A stretch of 64,000 nucleotides of DNA from the NCBI GenBank assembly GCA_029975475.1, contig JARKPB010000011.1:1-64000 (forward strand), given 5' to 3'. The notes beneath the pieces are model-generated. The model was given only the letters and a program-made list of their open reading frames with translations, was not told the origin of the DNA and made no database searches. Each line of letters starts with the position of its first letter. Within the stretch, counting starts at the first letter, position 1. Positions 44,201 through 51,969 of this stretch are shown here, piece after piece. The position numbers and the translations under genes were made by a program. This stretch comes from Anaerolineaceae bacterium (lineage in GTDB: Bacteria > Chloroflexota > Anaerolineae > Anaerolineales > Anaerolineaceae).

Positions 44201-44761
44201 GAACTGCTGCAGCGCTCCCATCAGGCGGGCGTAGGCGCTGTTGTCGCTCAGGCGCGAATCGTCAAATAATTCCTGGTAGGGTTCGGCCGCCGGGTTCTTA
44301 TTGGTCACCCACAGCAGGATCAGCTCTTCCAGCATCACCGCGCGGTTTGAAACCCCATCGGTTTCCCCGTCCATGTACTCGCCCAGCGAGATTTCTTTTC
44401 GGTACACGCGCAGCGGTGGGAATTCGGTGCCAAATTCCAGCAGCACGCGCTCAACCTGTTCAACCCCCATGACGCCTTCCAGCCAGACCAGGGCTTCTTC
44501 CATCACCTGCGGGGCTTTTTGCCTGCGGTAGAGAAAGACGACATAATGCAGAATTTCATCAATCAGCCCTAGCGCGTTGATCTGGCCGGCCTTAACCGTC
44601 TGTTCCGGGTAGGTCACCAGATCGCGTTTCTGATTCATTTTTTGGGCGAGCAATCGCGCCGCGTGAAAATTCGCCAGAATGGCATTGCCGCTGAATGTGA
44701 AAATCGATTCATCGAACTGATAGCGGTCGCGAGACTGCCGCGAGATGTGAAATTCGCGCAT
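41225..44761 (-). CDS. Large GH13-type protein with long N- and C-terminal regions
   Basis: 1178 residues, no signal peptide. An alpha-helical N-terminal region of about 300 residues precedes an alpha-amylase-type barrel (about 315-730). Region I is DMVPNH (395-400), the likely nucleophile Asp515 is in IIRFDAAMTL, the likely acid/base Glu580 is in LLLAEAFW, and the third Asp641 is in NNPDERT. The C-terminal part (about 800-1150) is mostly helical with a Lys-rich tail. It is probably an active alpha-glucan enzyme of an uncharacterised subfamily. A minus-strand TATAAT at 44796-44791 and GGGAGGGG before the ATG give it its own start signals. Confidence 0.75.
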   Translation of the reverse strand: MREFHISRQSRDRYQFDESIFTFSGNAILANFHAARLLAQKMNQKRDLVTYPEQTVKAGQINALGLIDEILHYVVFLYRRQKAPQVMEEALVWLEGVMGVEQVERVLLEFGTEFPPLRVYRKEISLGEYMDGETDGVSNRAVMLEELILLWVTNKNPAAEPYQELFDDSRLSDNSAYARLMGALQQFFDTRPRFGPDQQNLLDMLRAPAIAVPSSLSGQLEFIRSRWSELLGRYLYRLLSSLDLIQEEERARFFGPGPVTIPVYDPALLAGAGEAEAFSPDREWMPNLVLIAKNTYVWLDQLSRRFKRPVNRLDQIPDEALDELSRWGITGLWLIGLWERSRASARIKQLCGNPEAVASAYSLDSYQIAADLGGEDAYRNLRDRAWQRGIRLASDMVPNHMGIDSTWVKERPDYFLGLPYSPFPGYSFNGPNLSDDPNLGIYIEDHYYDRTDAAVVFKRVDFRSGDTRYIYHGNDGTSMPWNDTAQLDYLNPQVREAVIQTILEVARRFPIIRFDAAMTLAKKHVQRLWYPEPGSGGAIPSRSDFAMTREQFDQAMPIEFWREVVDRCAVEAPDTLLLAEAFWLMESYFVRTLGMHRVYNSAFMNMLRNEDNAGYRKIMKNTLEFDAEILKRFVNFMNNPDERTAVDQFGKGDKYFAICVLMVTLPGLPMLGHGQVEGFAEKYGMEFRRAYWDEQPDGDLIARHEKEIFPLLKKRYLFAGVDRFRLYDFQAAYGTVEDVYAYTNAAGGERCLVVVNNRYAEYEGWIHHSCISAVRQAGEKRPVSETLGQALELNGGPNTFCIFRDVISGWEFIRPSREVRERGLHLRLRAYQAHVFTDFQEVEDDPSGSYRRLCDTLGGRGVPSIRESLRDLVLQPIIQPFIQIANPGYFRYLLENPLAERQTALPPAAAEEMTAKLNAWYDGIQWLNPELNQRAAALEQTRLAVEAILSLDHLEKRPAYLRAPKAAELITRLRASLLTLPESRPTLLAFAFTHAAGLLGGEADAALRALSWLDEWQLTRPLQETFSALGLDDGQRWRAFNTLQLLISQQGWSRGQLDALQQMQAWLGQPETQSYLGVNRYQDVLWFNHESFLTFTDWMCLLAILENESARGVSAALRMERILYLSELNSALKLAESESGYKVEGLLNALSKPQKPGKAKTSAKKQAAEISARKRSQS

Positions 44762-44790
44762 GCATACCCCTCCCTTAGCAGGATATCTGT

Positions 44791-44796
44791 ATTATA
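44791..44796 (-). promoter_or_regulatory. -10 box of the large GH13 gene
   Basis: TATAAT on the minus strand (44796-44791), 30 bases before the start codon at 44761 and just after the stop of the upstream gene. The -35 region (44819-44814, TTTCGC) is weak. Confidence 0.5.
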
Positions 44797-44806
44797 CCGT
44801 TGAGTA

Positions 44807-45673
44807 TTATTTGGCGAAACCAACCAGAGCCGTATGCGCCAGACAGCGCCCGTTCTCGCCTTCCAGCCGGCAGTCGGATAATATTCCCTGACGGGTTAGC
44901 TGGTTGACGGCGCGTTCAGCCAGGGCTGAATCCCAGCGCAGGATGCGGATCAGCGCGTTGATCGGTGCGGCGCCAAGGGAGCGGAAGAAAAGCCCGGCCA
45001 GCTCCTCTCGAGCCTGGTTTTCAGTGATTTGACCGGCTGCGGCGATCAGGTCGGGAAAATGGCGGTGGGTCAGATCATAAATAAACGAGTACCGCCATCC
45101 GCCAGCTTCGCTGATGCCCACCGGCAGGATGCGGAACGCGCGCTGCAGCTGCTCCAGGGCGCGGTTAAATGCGCTTTCGCTGCCCGCGCTATTCAAATGA
45201 GCTTTTTTCCTCAGGCTAAGCGTATCCAGCGGCCCTTCTCTGAGCAGCGCTTCAAATACCTGCCGTGTTTCCAGCGGCAGCCGGCCTTCTTCGTATTCGA
45301 GCAGATAATCCGTTTCCGGTTCGCCGTAATTGGGGCTGAGCGCGTAAAAATACGGCAGGCAATCCAGGCTGATCATGGCGTTTTTGCCCTTCAGCACGCG
45401 CCCGTAATACCAGACCTTTGTGCCTAACTGGCTGTCTTTCCATCCCCAGGTGACATGCCCGGGGTCATCGTGCGCGTCTGCCACCGGCCGATCGCCCGCC
45501 GCTGCCGTCCAAAGACTGGGAAAGACCCACCCCTTGATCGGCCAGAAAAACACAAAACCGCGCTCATTCACAAACTGAACGGCTTCAGCCAGACTGGCCA
45601 GGCGCAGGCCGGGCGCGGTGCGAAAGGTGCGGGATCGGTATGCCGCCAGCAAATCAGCCGGAAGGGTGATCAT
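44807..45673 (-). CDS. AlkZ-related winged-helix protein
   Basis: 288 residues, soluble. The N-terminal half (FFWPIKGWVFPSLW, DDPGHVTWGWKDSQLG, WYYGRVLKGKNAMISLD) and the winged-helix-like C-terminal half (GPLDTLSLRKKAHL; FRSLGAAPINALIRILRWD) resemble proteins annotated as AlkZ-related. AlkZ/YcaQ are DNA glycosylases that unhook crosslinks, but their catalytic motif is not evident here, so activity is not claimed. It is upstream of and codirectional with the large GH13 gene; no functional link is obvious. Confidence 0.5.
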   Translation of the reverse strand: MITLPADLLAAYRSRTFRTAPGLRLASLAEAVQFVNERGFVFFWPIKGWVFPSLWTAAAGDRPVADAHDDPGHVTWGWKDSQLGTKVWYYGRVLKGKNAMISLDCLPYFYALSPNYGEPETDYLLEYEEGRLPLETRQVFEALLREGPLDTLSLRKKAHLNSAGSESAFNRALEQLQRAFRILPVGISEAGGWRYSFIYDLTHRHFPDLIAAAGQITENQAREELAGLFFRSLGAAPINALIRILRWDSALAERAVNQLTRQGILSDCRLEGENGRCLAHTALVGFAK

Positions 45674-45746
45674 GTGGTGATTATATGTCAGATTTCTTCG
45701 TTAGAAAAGATGTTCTTCAATGTCATTGATTAAATCGAAGGCTTGA

Positions 45747-45775
45747 TTGATAAAAACCGCCGCCTGCGATATGAT
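45747..45775 (+). promoter_or_regulatory. Promoter of the ferritin-VIT gene
   Basis: TTGATA at 45747-45752, 17-base spacer, TATGAT at 45770-45775. Transcription from about 45782 gives a short leader with GGAGG (45795-45799) before the GTG at 45804. No Fur-type inverted repeat was recognised. Confidence 0.7.
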
Positions 45776-45803
45776 GAAGGTATCCTGAGGTCTGGAGGTA
45801 ACT

Positions 45804-46676
45804 GTGGAAATAACCCCTGCCCTGCGCCAACAACTGTTGGTCTTACAGAAAGAAGAAATAAACGGTTATGAAATGTACCGCTTCATCGCCTCAACCCTGC
45901 CGCAATCTGAAAACCGCCGGGTTCTGGAGAAAATTGCGGCCGATGAAATGGATCATTATCAGACCTGGAAAGGCTATACCGGCCAGGAGGTCAGTCCTGA
46001 CCGGCTCAAAGTCGCATTTTACAAATTGCTGGTGCGCTTGGTTGGGTTTACCTTTGTCATTAAATTGATGGAAAACGGTGAGGAAAAAGCTCAATCAGCC
46101 TATGCGGCGGTCAACACGGCTGTGCCCGAAGTTGCCAGTGTGCTGCGTGCAGAAGAGGGACATGAAGATCAGCTGATGGCCATGCTGGATGAAGAGCGCC
46201 TGCGGTACGCCAGTTCGGTCGTGCTGGGCCTGAACGATGCGCTGGTGGAGCTGACCGGCGCCCTGGCCGGTTTCACCCTCGCGCTTCAAAATGTAAATTT
46301 GATCGCGCTATCAGGCTTAATTACTGGAATCGCCGCGGCTTTTTCAATGGCCGCATCGGAATATCTGTCCACCAGGGATGAAAAATCTGAAAAGCAGCCC
46401 GTCCGGGCAGCGGTTTATACCGGCATCGCCTATATCATAACGGTCGCGCTGTTGATCCTGCCTTTCCTGCTTTTAACCAACCCGTATATCAGCCTGGGCA
46501 TCGCGCTGGTAACCGCAGTGGTTATCATCGCCATGTTCAACTACTATATCTCCGTCGCGCGGGGAGAGCCGTTCCGCCGCCGGTTTATTGAAATGGCGGC
46601 CATCAGCCTGGGTGTGGCTGGATTCAGCTTTCTCTTGAGTTACTTCATCCGCTTGTGGCTGGGTGTCAACCTATAA
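45804..46676 (+). CDS. Ferritin-like / VIT1 (MbfA-type) iron transporter
   Basis: 290 residues from GTG at 45804 with a good Shine-Dalgarno. The N-terminal rubrerythrin-like four-helix domain (about 1-130) has likely di-iron ligands in KEEINGYEMYRFIA, ADEMDHYQTW, NGEEKAQ and EEGHEDQ. The C-terminal VIT1/CCC1 domain (about 135-290) has five membrane helices with VLGLNDALVELTGALAGF and AAFSMAASEYLSTRDEKSE. Related MbfA proteins export iron from the cytoplasm and protect against peroxide; that role is inferred. Confidence 0.85.
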   Translation: MEITPALRQQLLVLQKEEINGYEMYRFIASTLPQSENRRVLEKIAADEMDHYQTWKGYTGQEVSPDRLKVAFYKLLVRLVGFTFVIKLMENGEEKAQSAYAAVNTAVPEVASVLRAEEGHEDQLMAMLDEERLRYASSVVLGLNDALVELTGALAGFTLALQNVNLIALSGLITGIAAAFSMAASEYLSTRDEKSEKQPVRAAVYTGIAYIITVALLILPFLLLTNPYISLGIALVTAVVIIAMFNYYISVARGEPFRRRFIEMAAISLGVAGFSFLLSYFIRLWLGVNL

Positions 46677-46693
46677 ATATAATGGGGATTGTC

Positions 46694-46723
46694 TGGCCGC
46701 CCTGCCTGGGCGGCCAATTTTAT
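46694..46723 (+). terminator. Terminator between the VIT and thiolase genes
   Basis: TGGCCGCCC (46694-46702), loop TGCCT, GGGCGGCCA (46708-46716), then ATTTTATT. It terminates the rightward VIT transcript; its 3' edge overlaps the thiolase stop codon. Confidence 0.82.
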
Positions 46724-47880
46724 TCATCCGCGCGCAGGATATGCGCGATGATATTCGAGCCGCTTCCGCCAATGTTCTGGGCCATCCCAATCTTCGCGCC
46801 CGGGACCTGATTCGCCCCGGCCTGCCCGCGAAGCTGCTGAACGACTTCCACCAGCTGATATAAACCGGTTGCGCCGACCGGGTGGCCGCGGGCTTTTAAT
46901 CCGCCCATTGTGGCGATCGGAATGCGCCCGGTCGGGCGGATCTCTCCCTCCAGGGCTAAAAGCGGGGCTTTGCCAGGCTCCGCGAAGCCGCAGGCTTCCA
47001 GCGAGAGGGCAGCCATGATGGAGAAGGCATCGTGCGCCTCAAACAGATCGATTTCTTCCGGGCGCAGGCTGGCCTGGGCGTACGCCTGCCGGGCAGATTT
47101 CTCCGCGGCGCTCAGCCAGAGCGGGACCTGCCGCGAATGGACCGCGATGGTGTCTGTGGCCGCGCCGGACCCGACCACGCGGATGCGCGGCTGCCCGGGA
47201 GCCGAACGCACTTTTTCCGCCGGAACCAGCACCAGCGCCGCCGCGCCGTCGCCCAGAGGTGAGGCATCCATAACATTGATCGGGTCGGCCACCATCGGCG
47301 CGCGCACGTAGTCTTGCTCGCTGATCGGGCTGCGAAAGCGCGCATTGGGATTGTTAACCCCGTTGGCATGCGCGTTAATTGAAAATCCGGCAAAAGCCTC
47401 TTTTCCCCATTTGTATTCGTGCATGTATCGCCGCATGATCAGCGCGTTCAGGGCGACGAACGAGATGCCCTGATCGCGTTCCCAGTCCGCGTCTGCGGCG
47501 GTGGCGAGTTCCCCGGTGATGATGTCGGACGGTGAATCGGTCATCTTTTCCACCGCTCCGGCGACAGCCACTTCCACTTCCCCCGAAGCCACTGCCATCA
47601 CCGCGGTTCGGAACGCGGCCGCGGCTGAAGAGCAGGCCGCTTCAAGCCGGATTCCTTCCGTGTAGCGCTGACCGACCCAGTCGGCGATGTACGCGCCTAA
47701 ATGCTGCTGAAAATTTGCCGAGCCGGACATCATATTCCCCATGTAGAGGGCGTCGAAATGATCCAGACCGGCGTCTGCCATCGCGCTCAGCACGGCTTCG
47801 CCCGCCAGCTCTCGCAGGGATTTGTCCCAGTGTTCTTCGATTTTGGTTTGCCCAATGCCAATGACTGCTACTTCTCGCAT
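46720..47880 (-). CDS. Thiolase (acetyl-CoA acetyltransferase, SCPx/archaeal type)
   Basis: 386 residues. The acylated cysteine is in LEAACSSAAAAF (about residue 83), the histidine of the active site in EAHDAFS, and the C-terminal motif is GGLKARGHPVGATG. This subgroup in archaea usually works with a DUF35 OB-fold partner and HMG-CoA synthase; neither is next to it here. The reaction is probably acyl-CoA condensation or cleavage, substrate unknown. It is divergent from the CapA-like lipoprotein gene; a minus-strand TATAAT at 47918-47913 may drive it. Confidence 0.85.
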   Translation of the reverse strand: MREVAVIGIGQTKIEEHWDKSLRELAGEAVLSAMADAGLDHFDALYMGNMMSGSANFQQHLGAYIADWVGQRYTEGIRLEAACSSAAAAFRTAVMAVASGEVEVAVAGAVEKMTDSPSDIITGELATAADADWERDQGISFVALNALIMRRYMHEYKWGKEAFAGFSINAHANGVNNPNARFRSPISEQDYVRAPMVADPINVMDASPLGDGAAALVLVPAEKVRSAPGQPRIRVVGSGAATDTIAVHSRQVPLWLSAAEKSARQAYAQASLRPEEIDLFEAHDAFSIMAALSLEACGFAEPGKAPLLALEGEIRPTGRIPIATMGGLKARGHPVGATGLYQLVEVVQQLRGQAGANQVPGAKIGMAQNIGGSGSNIIAHILRADE

Positions 47881-47956
47881 GACCAGCCCTCTTGCCGATG
47901 TTGATAATAAGGATTATAAAGGTTGCTACTGTCATTCTCTATCAACTTCCCCGGAA

Positions 47957-49588
47957 ATGGGAGCCTTTGCACAAAGTTTGAAGCATCGATTCTCCTTCTT
48001 CGCCCTTCTCGGTCTTGCCGGTCTGGTCCTGACGCTGTCCGCCTGCCAGCCCGGGCTGGCTGTTCCGGAAATTGATAAAAGCCCCTCTGAACCGGCCCCG
48101 GCGGTGACGCCGACCGGTGTGCTGGCCTGGCGGCTTGCAGAAGGGGTTCCCCCGGCTCTGCGCGCGCGTCTCACGCTGCCGGCCGGCCTCCCGGAAGCGG
48201 CCAGCCCCGAACAGGCGGCGCTGATTTTTGACCTGTCGCAGGATCAACAACCCGCTGTGGCGTGGGTTTACGCGCTCACGGCCGCTTTTCCCACCGTGGA
48301 GGACGGCTATTCGCTGGATCAAATTCGCGCCCTCTGGGCGGGAAACCAGGCAGCGGAGACTGGTAAAAACTGTTTGCTGCTCAGCCCCCAGACGGCTGCC
48401 GCGCTGACCCGCTGGTGGGGCGCGCCGCCGTCACCGGCGGTCGAACAGCGGCCTGCAGAACAGCTGCTTGAAACAGCCTGGCAGCGGCGCGGTTGTCTGG
48501 CGATTTTGCCGTTTGAGGAGATTTCCCCGCGCTGGAAAGTGCTGGAAGTGGATAACCAGTCGCCGCTTCACGGCGATTTCAACCCGGAGACGTATCCATT
48601 AACGCTGCGTTTTTCCTGGCGGGGAAACGACCAGCTGGCGCCTCCGCTTCCGGAGGGAAACTGGCGGCGCGACCGGATGAGCATTGTGCTGATCACCGGG
48701 ACCACCGCGCTGACCCGCGGCACAGCGGCCCGCATGGCAGAAATGGGCGCAGCTTATCCCGGCGAAAAAATCCGCTCCTGGTTTACCCAGGCGGATCTGG
48801 CTCACATATCCAATGAGGTCTCCTTTACCAGCAAATGCCCGGCTCCCGACCCTTTTAGCCCTTCACTGATGTTTTGTTCCGCCCCGGAGAATATGCAGTT
48901 GTTTGAGTATCTCGGCGTGGATGTGATCGAAGTTACCGGAAATCACGTTGCGGATTACGGCATGCAGCCCTTTCTGGATACGCTGAAAGCCTACCGGGAG
49001 CGCGGCTGGAAGTATTACGCGGCCGGGAGCAACCTGGAGGAAGCCCGCCAGCCGCTGCGCATCGAACATAATGGAAACCGCATCGCTTTCCTGGGGTGTA
49101 ATCAGGCCGGGCCGCAGGAGGTCTGGGCAGGCGCTGACCGTCCCGGGGTGGCAGAATGTAACCTTGATGACCTGAAAAACATGCTGGCGGACTTAAAAGC
49201 CCGCGGATACACGACCATCGTTACCATCCAGTATGATGAATCGTACCGTTCAAAACCGACCGAGCTCCAGGAACGCTTTTTCCAGGCTGTTTCAGCCGCC
49301 GGAGCGGATATCGTCAGCGGAAGTCAGGCGCATTATCCTCAAGCATTTGCCTTCAGCGAACAGGGCTTTATTCACTACGGCCCCGGCAATCTATTTTTTG
49401 ACCAGATGGATTATCCAGTTGTTGGGACGCGGCGGGAGTTCCTGGTGCGTTACGTGGTTTACGATAACCGTCTGGCCGGGATTGAACTGCTGACAGCCAT
49501 GCTGGAAGATTATGCCCAGCCGCGGCCAATGACCGCGGATGAGCGGCGATCTTTTTTGCAGGAATATTTCACCGCTTCAGGCTGGTGA
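47957..49588 (+). CDS. CapA-family lipoprotein with N-terminal binding-protein-like domain
   Basis: 543 residues from the ATG at 47957. The start is chosen because it leaves a normal signal peptide with lipobox LTLSAC (Cys30); the frame is open further upstream across the thiolase gene. Residues about 55-225 resemble a phosphate-type periplasmic binding domain (WVYALTAAFPTVEDGYSLDQ). From about 240 the protein is a CapA/PGA-cap metallophosphoesterase-like domain (TGNHVADYG, SGSQAHYPQ, YGPGNLFFDQ). CapA proteins act in poly-gamma-glutamate export and anchoring; no capB/C lie nearby, so the role is open. Confidence 0.78.
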   Translation: MGAFAQSLKHRFSFFALLGLAGLVLTLSACQPGLAVPEIDKSPSEPAPAVTPTGVLAWRLAEGVPPALRARLTLPAGLPEAASPEQAALIFDLSQDQQPAVAWVYALTAAFPTVEDGYSLDQIRALWAGNQAAETGKNCLLLSPQTAAALTRWWGAPPSPAVEQRPAEQLLETAWQRRGCLAILPFEEISPRWKVLEVDNQSPLHGDFNPETYPLTLRFSWRGNDQLAPPLPEGNWRRDRMSIVLITGTTALTRGTAARMAEMGAAYPGEKIRSWFTQADLAHISNEVSFTSKCPAPDPFSPSLMFCSAPENMQLFEYLGVDVIEVTGNHVADYGMQPFLDTLKAYRERGWKYYAAGSNLEEARQPLRIEHNGNRIAFLGCNQAGPQEVWAGADRPGVAECNLDDLKNMLADLKARGYTTIVTIQYDESYRSKPTELQERFFQAVSAAGADIVSGSQAHYPQAFAFSEQGFIHYGPGNLFFDQMDYPVVGTRREFLVRYVVYDNRLAGIELLTAMLEDYAQPRPMTADERRSFLQEYFTASGW

Positions 49589-49604
49589 ATCTTTGCGCAG
49601 GGAA

Positions 49605-49632
49605 TGGAAAAAACCAGCGGCTGAGGTATGAT
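49605..49632 (+). promoter_or_regulatory. Candidate promoter for the cyclase-thioesterase pair
   Basis: TGGAAA (49605-49610), 16-base spacer, TATGAT (49627-49632). The leader is about 17 bases, with GAGG at 49647-49650. Confidence 0.45.
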
Positions 49633-49655
49633 TAATTGAAACCAGTGAGGTGCTT

Positions 49656-50291
49656 ATGAAAATTTTTGATATCAGCCTGACCATTCATCCCGACATGGTT
49701 ACCTGGCCGGGCGATCCACCGGTCGCCCTGGAACGGGTGAGCAAGATGGAAGACGGTGCGAACGCGAACGTTTCCCGTCTGACGGCAGGCGTGCATACCG
49801 GCACGCATGTTGATGCGCCGGTTCATTTTGTGCCTGGGCGCGGCGGTGTGGATAGCATCCCGCTGGAAGCCCTGGTCGGGCCCTGCCAGGTGGTGGAATT
49901 GCCAGACAGCGTCAATGTGATCAATGCCGCGGTGGTGCAAACCTGCGGGCTGGCGCCGGCGGTCAAGCGGATATTGTTTAAAACGCGCAATTCTGCGTAC
50001 TGGAAACAGCCCGATCTGCCTTTCCAGACGGAATTTGTGGCAGTGGATGAAAGCGGCGCAATCGAACTGGCCGCTCGCGGTATCCAGCTGGTTGGAATTG
50101 ACTATCTTTCCATCGCTCCATATAAAAACAGCCGCCCCGCGCACCAGGCACTATTAAAAGCCAGTATCGTCATCCTGGAAGGGTGTAACTTAAGTGAAGT
50201 ACCGGCCGGTTATTACCGCCTGATCTGTCTGCCGCTAAAGTTAAAAGACAGCGACGGCGCTCCGGCGCGGGTGATCTTGCTGGATGAATAA
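49656..50291 (+). CDS. Cyclase family protein / kynurenine formamidase homologue
   Basis: 211 residues from the ATG at 49656; a GTG two codons upstream is possible. The metal-binding signature HTGTHVDAPVHF at about residues 48-59 is that of the KynB/cyclase fold, which hydrolyses formamides or ureido/ester bonds at a Zn or Mn centre. There is no kynurenine pathway nearby, so the substrate is not known. It is followed 21 bases later by a thioesterase gene and probably cotranscribed. Confidence 0.82.
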   Translation: MKIFDISLTIHPDMVTWPGDPPVALERVSKMEDGANANVSRLTAGVHTGTHVDAPVHFVPGRGGVDSIPLEALVGPCQVVELPDSVNVINAAVVQTCGLAPAVKRILFKTRNSAYWKQPDLPFQTEFVAVDESGAIELAARGIQLVGIDYLSIAPYKNSRPAHQALLKASIVILEGCNLSEVPAGYYRLICLPLKLKDSDGAPARVILLDE

Positions 50292-50312
50292 TCTATTAAG
50301 GAAAATTTACCA

Positions 50313-50732
50313 ATGTCTATCCCGGTTCTAATTACCCATCATCTGGTGAAAGGGGAAGATCTAAACCATCACGGCACCCTGTTTGCCGGGCGCAGCGCTG
50401 AGTGGTTCGTCGAGTCCGGTTTTATCGCCGCCGCCGCGCTGACCCGACCGGAAAACATCGTCTGCCTGAAAATTCACGGGATGACCTTCACCCGCCCGGT
50501 GCGGCGGGGGGAGGTCATCCGTTACGAAAGCCGGATTGTTTCAACCGGGAAATCCCGTCTGGTCGCTCACATTCAAATGAAAGGGAAAGATCCGCAGGAT
50601 CTCATCGTAGATGGCTTTATCACCTTTGTGAATGTGGATGCCGAGGGAAAACCGCTGCCGCACGGCATTGAAATCCAGGCGGAGACGGAGGAGGAGAAAC
50701 AGATCCAGCAAAAAGCAGCAGCTTTACGCTAA
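50313..50732 (+). CDS. Hotdog-fold acyl-CoA thioesterase
   Basis: 139 residues. The N-terminal motif DLNHHGTLFAGRSAEWFVE corresponds to the active-site helix of YciA/ACOT-type thioesterases (N-x-x-G-x-x-F-G/A-G). It would hydrolyse acyl-CoA; chain length is unknown. It has a charged C-terminal helix (AETEEEKQIQQKA) and converges on the fabL-like gene. Confidence 0.82.
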   Translation: MSIPVLITHHLVKGEDLNHHGTLFAGRSAEWFVESGFIAAAALTRPENIVCLKIHGMTFTRPVRRGEVIRYESRIVSTGKSRLVAHIQMKGKDPQDLIVDGFITFVNVDAEGKPLPHGIEIQAETEEEKQIQQKAAALR

Positions 50733-50754
50733 GCGGCAGCGGGCAGATTTTCCA

Positions 50755-51537
50755 CTAGCGCGGCACAATCAGGGTATAACCGCCATCCTGCAGGATGATC
50801 TGCCCGCGGATCATGTCTGCCGCAGGGCTGCATAAAAACAATGCCAATTCAGCGACATCCTCCGGGGTAACCAGCCGCCCGGCGGGGGTATTGGCAACCG
50901 CCCGCGGAATGACTTCTGGATCTGCCATGATGGAGAAGTGGCGCAGCGCGTCGGTCAGGACCAGCCCGGGCGCGATGGCGTTGACGCGGATATTGAGCGG
51001 GGCGAGTTCCACAGCCAGGTAGCGGATCAGGGCATCCAGAGCTGCTTTTGACGCGCCCACAGCGATGTAATCTGGCATGACCCGGTAAGCGCCGGGCGAA
51101 GAAATCGCGAGAATATGTCCCCCGCCGCGGGCCTGCATCAAAGGCGCCGCCTTTTGCGCCGCGAAGAGCAGCGCGCGGGCATTGAGGTTCATCGTATAAT
51201 CCCAACCACTTTCTTTCTGTTCCAGGGCTGGTCGGTTGAACCCGGCGGCGGCGTTGTGGATAAAAATATCCAGCCCGTCGAATTCTTCCTGGATGATGGT
51301 AAAAAGGCGCTCGATTTCCTCGATTTTGCTGAAATTGGAGCGCTGCACCACAGCGCGCCGTCCCAGAGCCCGGATGGCGCTGGCGGTCTCTTCGGCGGGC
51401 TGCTGGTTGCGCACGTACGTGATCATCAGGTCCGCGCCTTCACGGGCCAGCGCCAGCGCAATCGCTTTGCCAATGCCGCGCCCAGAACCGGACACCATTG
51501 CGATTTTCCCGGAAAGAGGAAGAGGTTCGGCAGTCAT
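50755..51537 (-). CDS. fabL: Enoyl-ACP reductase III (FabL-type SDR)
   Basis: 260 residues, short-chain dehydrogenase fold. The nucleotide motif is SGSGRGIGKA, followed by HNAAAG; the catalytic region is SSPGAYR, then YIAVGASKAALDALIRYLAV. The end AADMIRGQIILQDGGYTLIV and the segment LTDALRHFS closely follow Bacillus FabL, an NADPH-dependent enoyl-ACP reductase of fatty acid synthesis. A generic SDR is the alternative. It is the last gene of the ugd-DUF309-fabL minus-strand operon, 5 bases after DUF309. Confidence 0.75.
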   Translation of the reverse strand: MTAEPLPLSGKIAMVSGSGRGIGKAIALALAREGADLMITYVRNQQPAEETASAIRALGRRAVVQRSNFSKIEEIERLFTIIQEEFDGLDIFIHNAAAGFNRPALEQKESGWDYTMNLNARALLFAAQKAAPLMQARGGGHILAISSPGAYRVMPDYIAVGASKAALDALIRYLAVELAPLNIRVNAIAPGLVLTDALRHFSIMADPEVIPRAVANTPAGRLVTPEDVAELALFLCSPAADMIRGQIILQDGGYTLIVPR

Positions 51538-51542
51538 TGGTT

Positions 51543-51965
51543 TTATTCCTTCTCTAAAATCACAGGTTTTAGCAGGCGCATCGGAAAGCGGTCCATACCT
51601 TCCGGCCCAAGGCGCTGCAGTTCGAATTCAACCTGCTGGATATCCGCCAGCAGGCTGGCCAGCAGCAGCCCCTGGCAGCAAGGCGGGAAAGGTTCCGCCC
51701 AACGGCGCAGGCGGGCGATCATTTTTAGCGCGCCGTTATAATTTCCCTGTTGAATTTTATAATATACGACCGCCGCCTGAAGGAAGACCCGGTACGCTTC
51801 TCTGACCGGGCGGCGCTCGGCGCGCCAGGCATCTTCCAGCGCTTCGTGGGCTTCAAAGTAAGCGCTGCGGTTAAATAACGCGACCCCGCGCCTGACCGTC
51901 AGCGGCAGCGGTTCGGCGCACTGCGCGGCCAGATCAGCGGGGTCGGGGTTAAAGCCGTCTGACAA
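51543..51965 (-). CDS. DUF309 domain protein
   Basis: 140 residues, all-helical. The motif GVALFNRSAYFEAHEALEDA, followed by a Trp, is the DUF309 signature. Members are small helical proteins of unknown function. It sits 4 bases after ugd and 5 before the fabL-like gene, so it is cotranscribed with both. Confidence 0.8.
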   Translation of the reverse strand: MSDGFNPDPADLAAQCAEPLPLTVRRGVALFNRSAYFEAHEALEDAWRAERRPVREAYRVFLQAAVVYYKIQQGNYNGALKMIARLRRWAEPFPPCCQGLLLASLLADIQQVEFELQRLGPEGMDRFPMRLLKPVILEKE

Positions 51966-51969
51966 AGGT

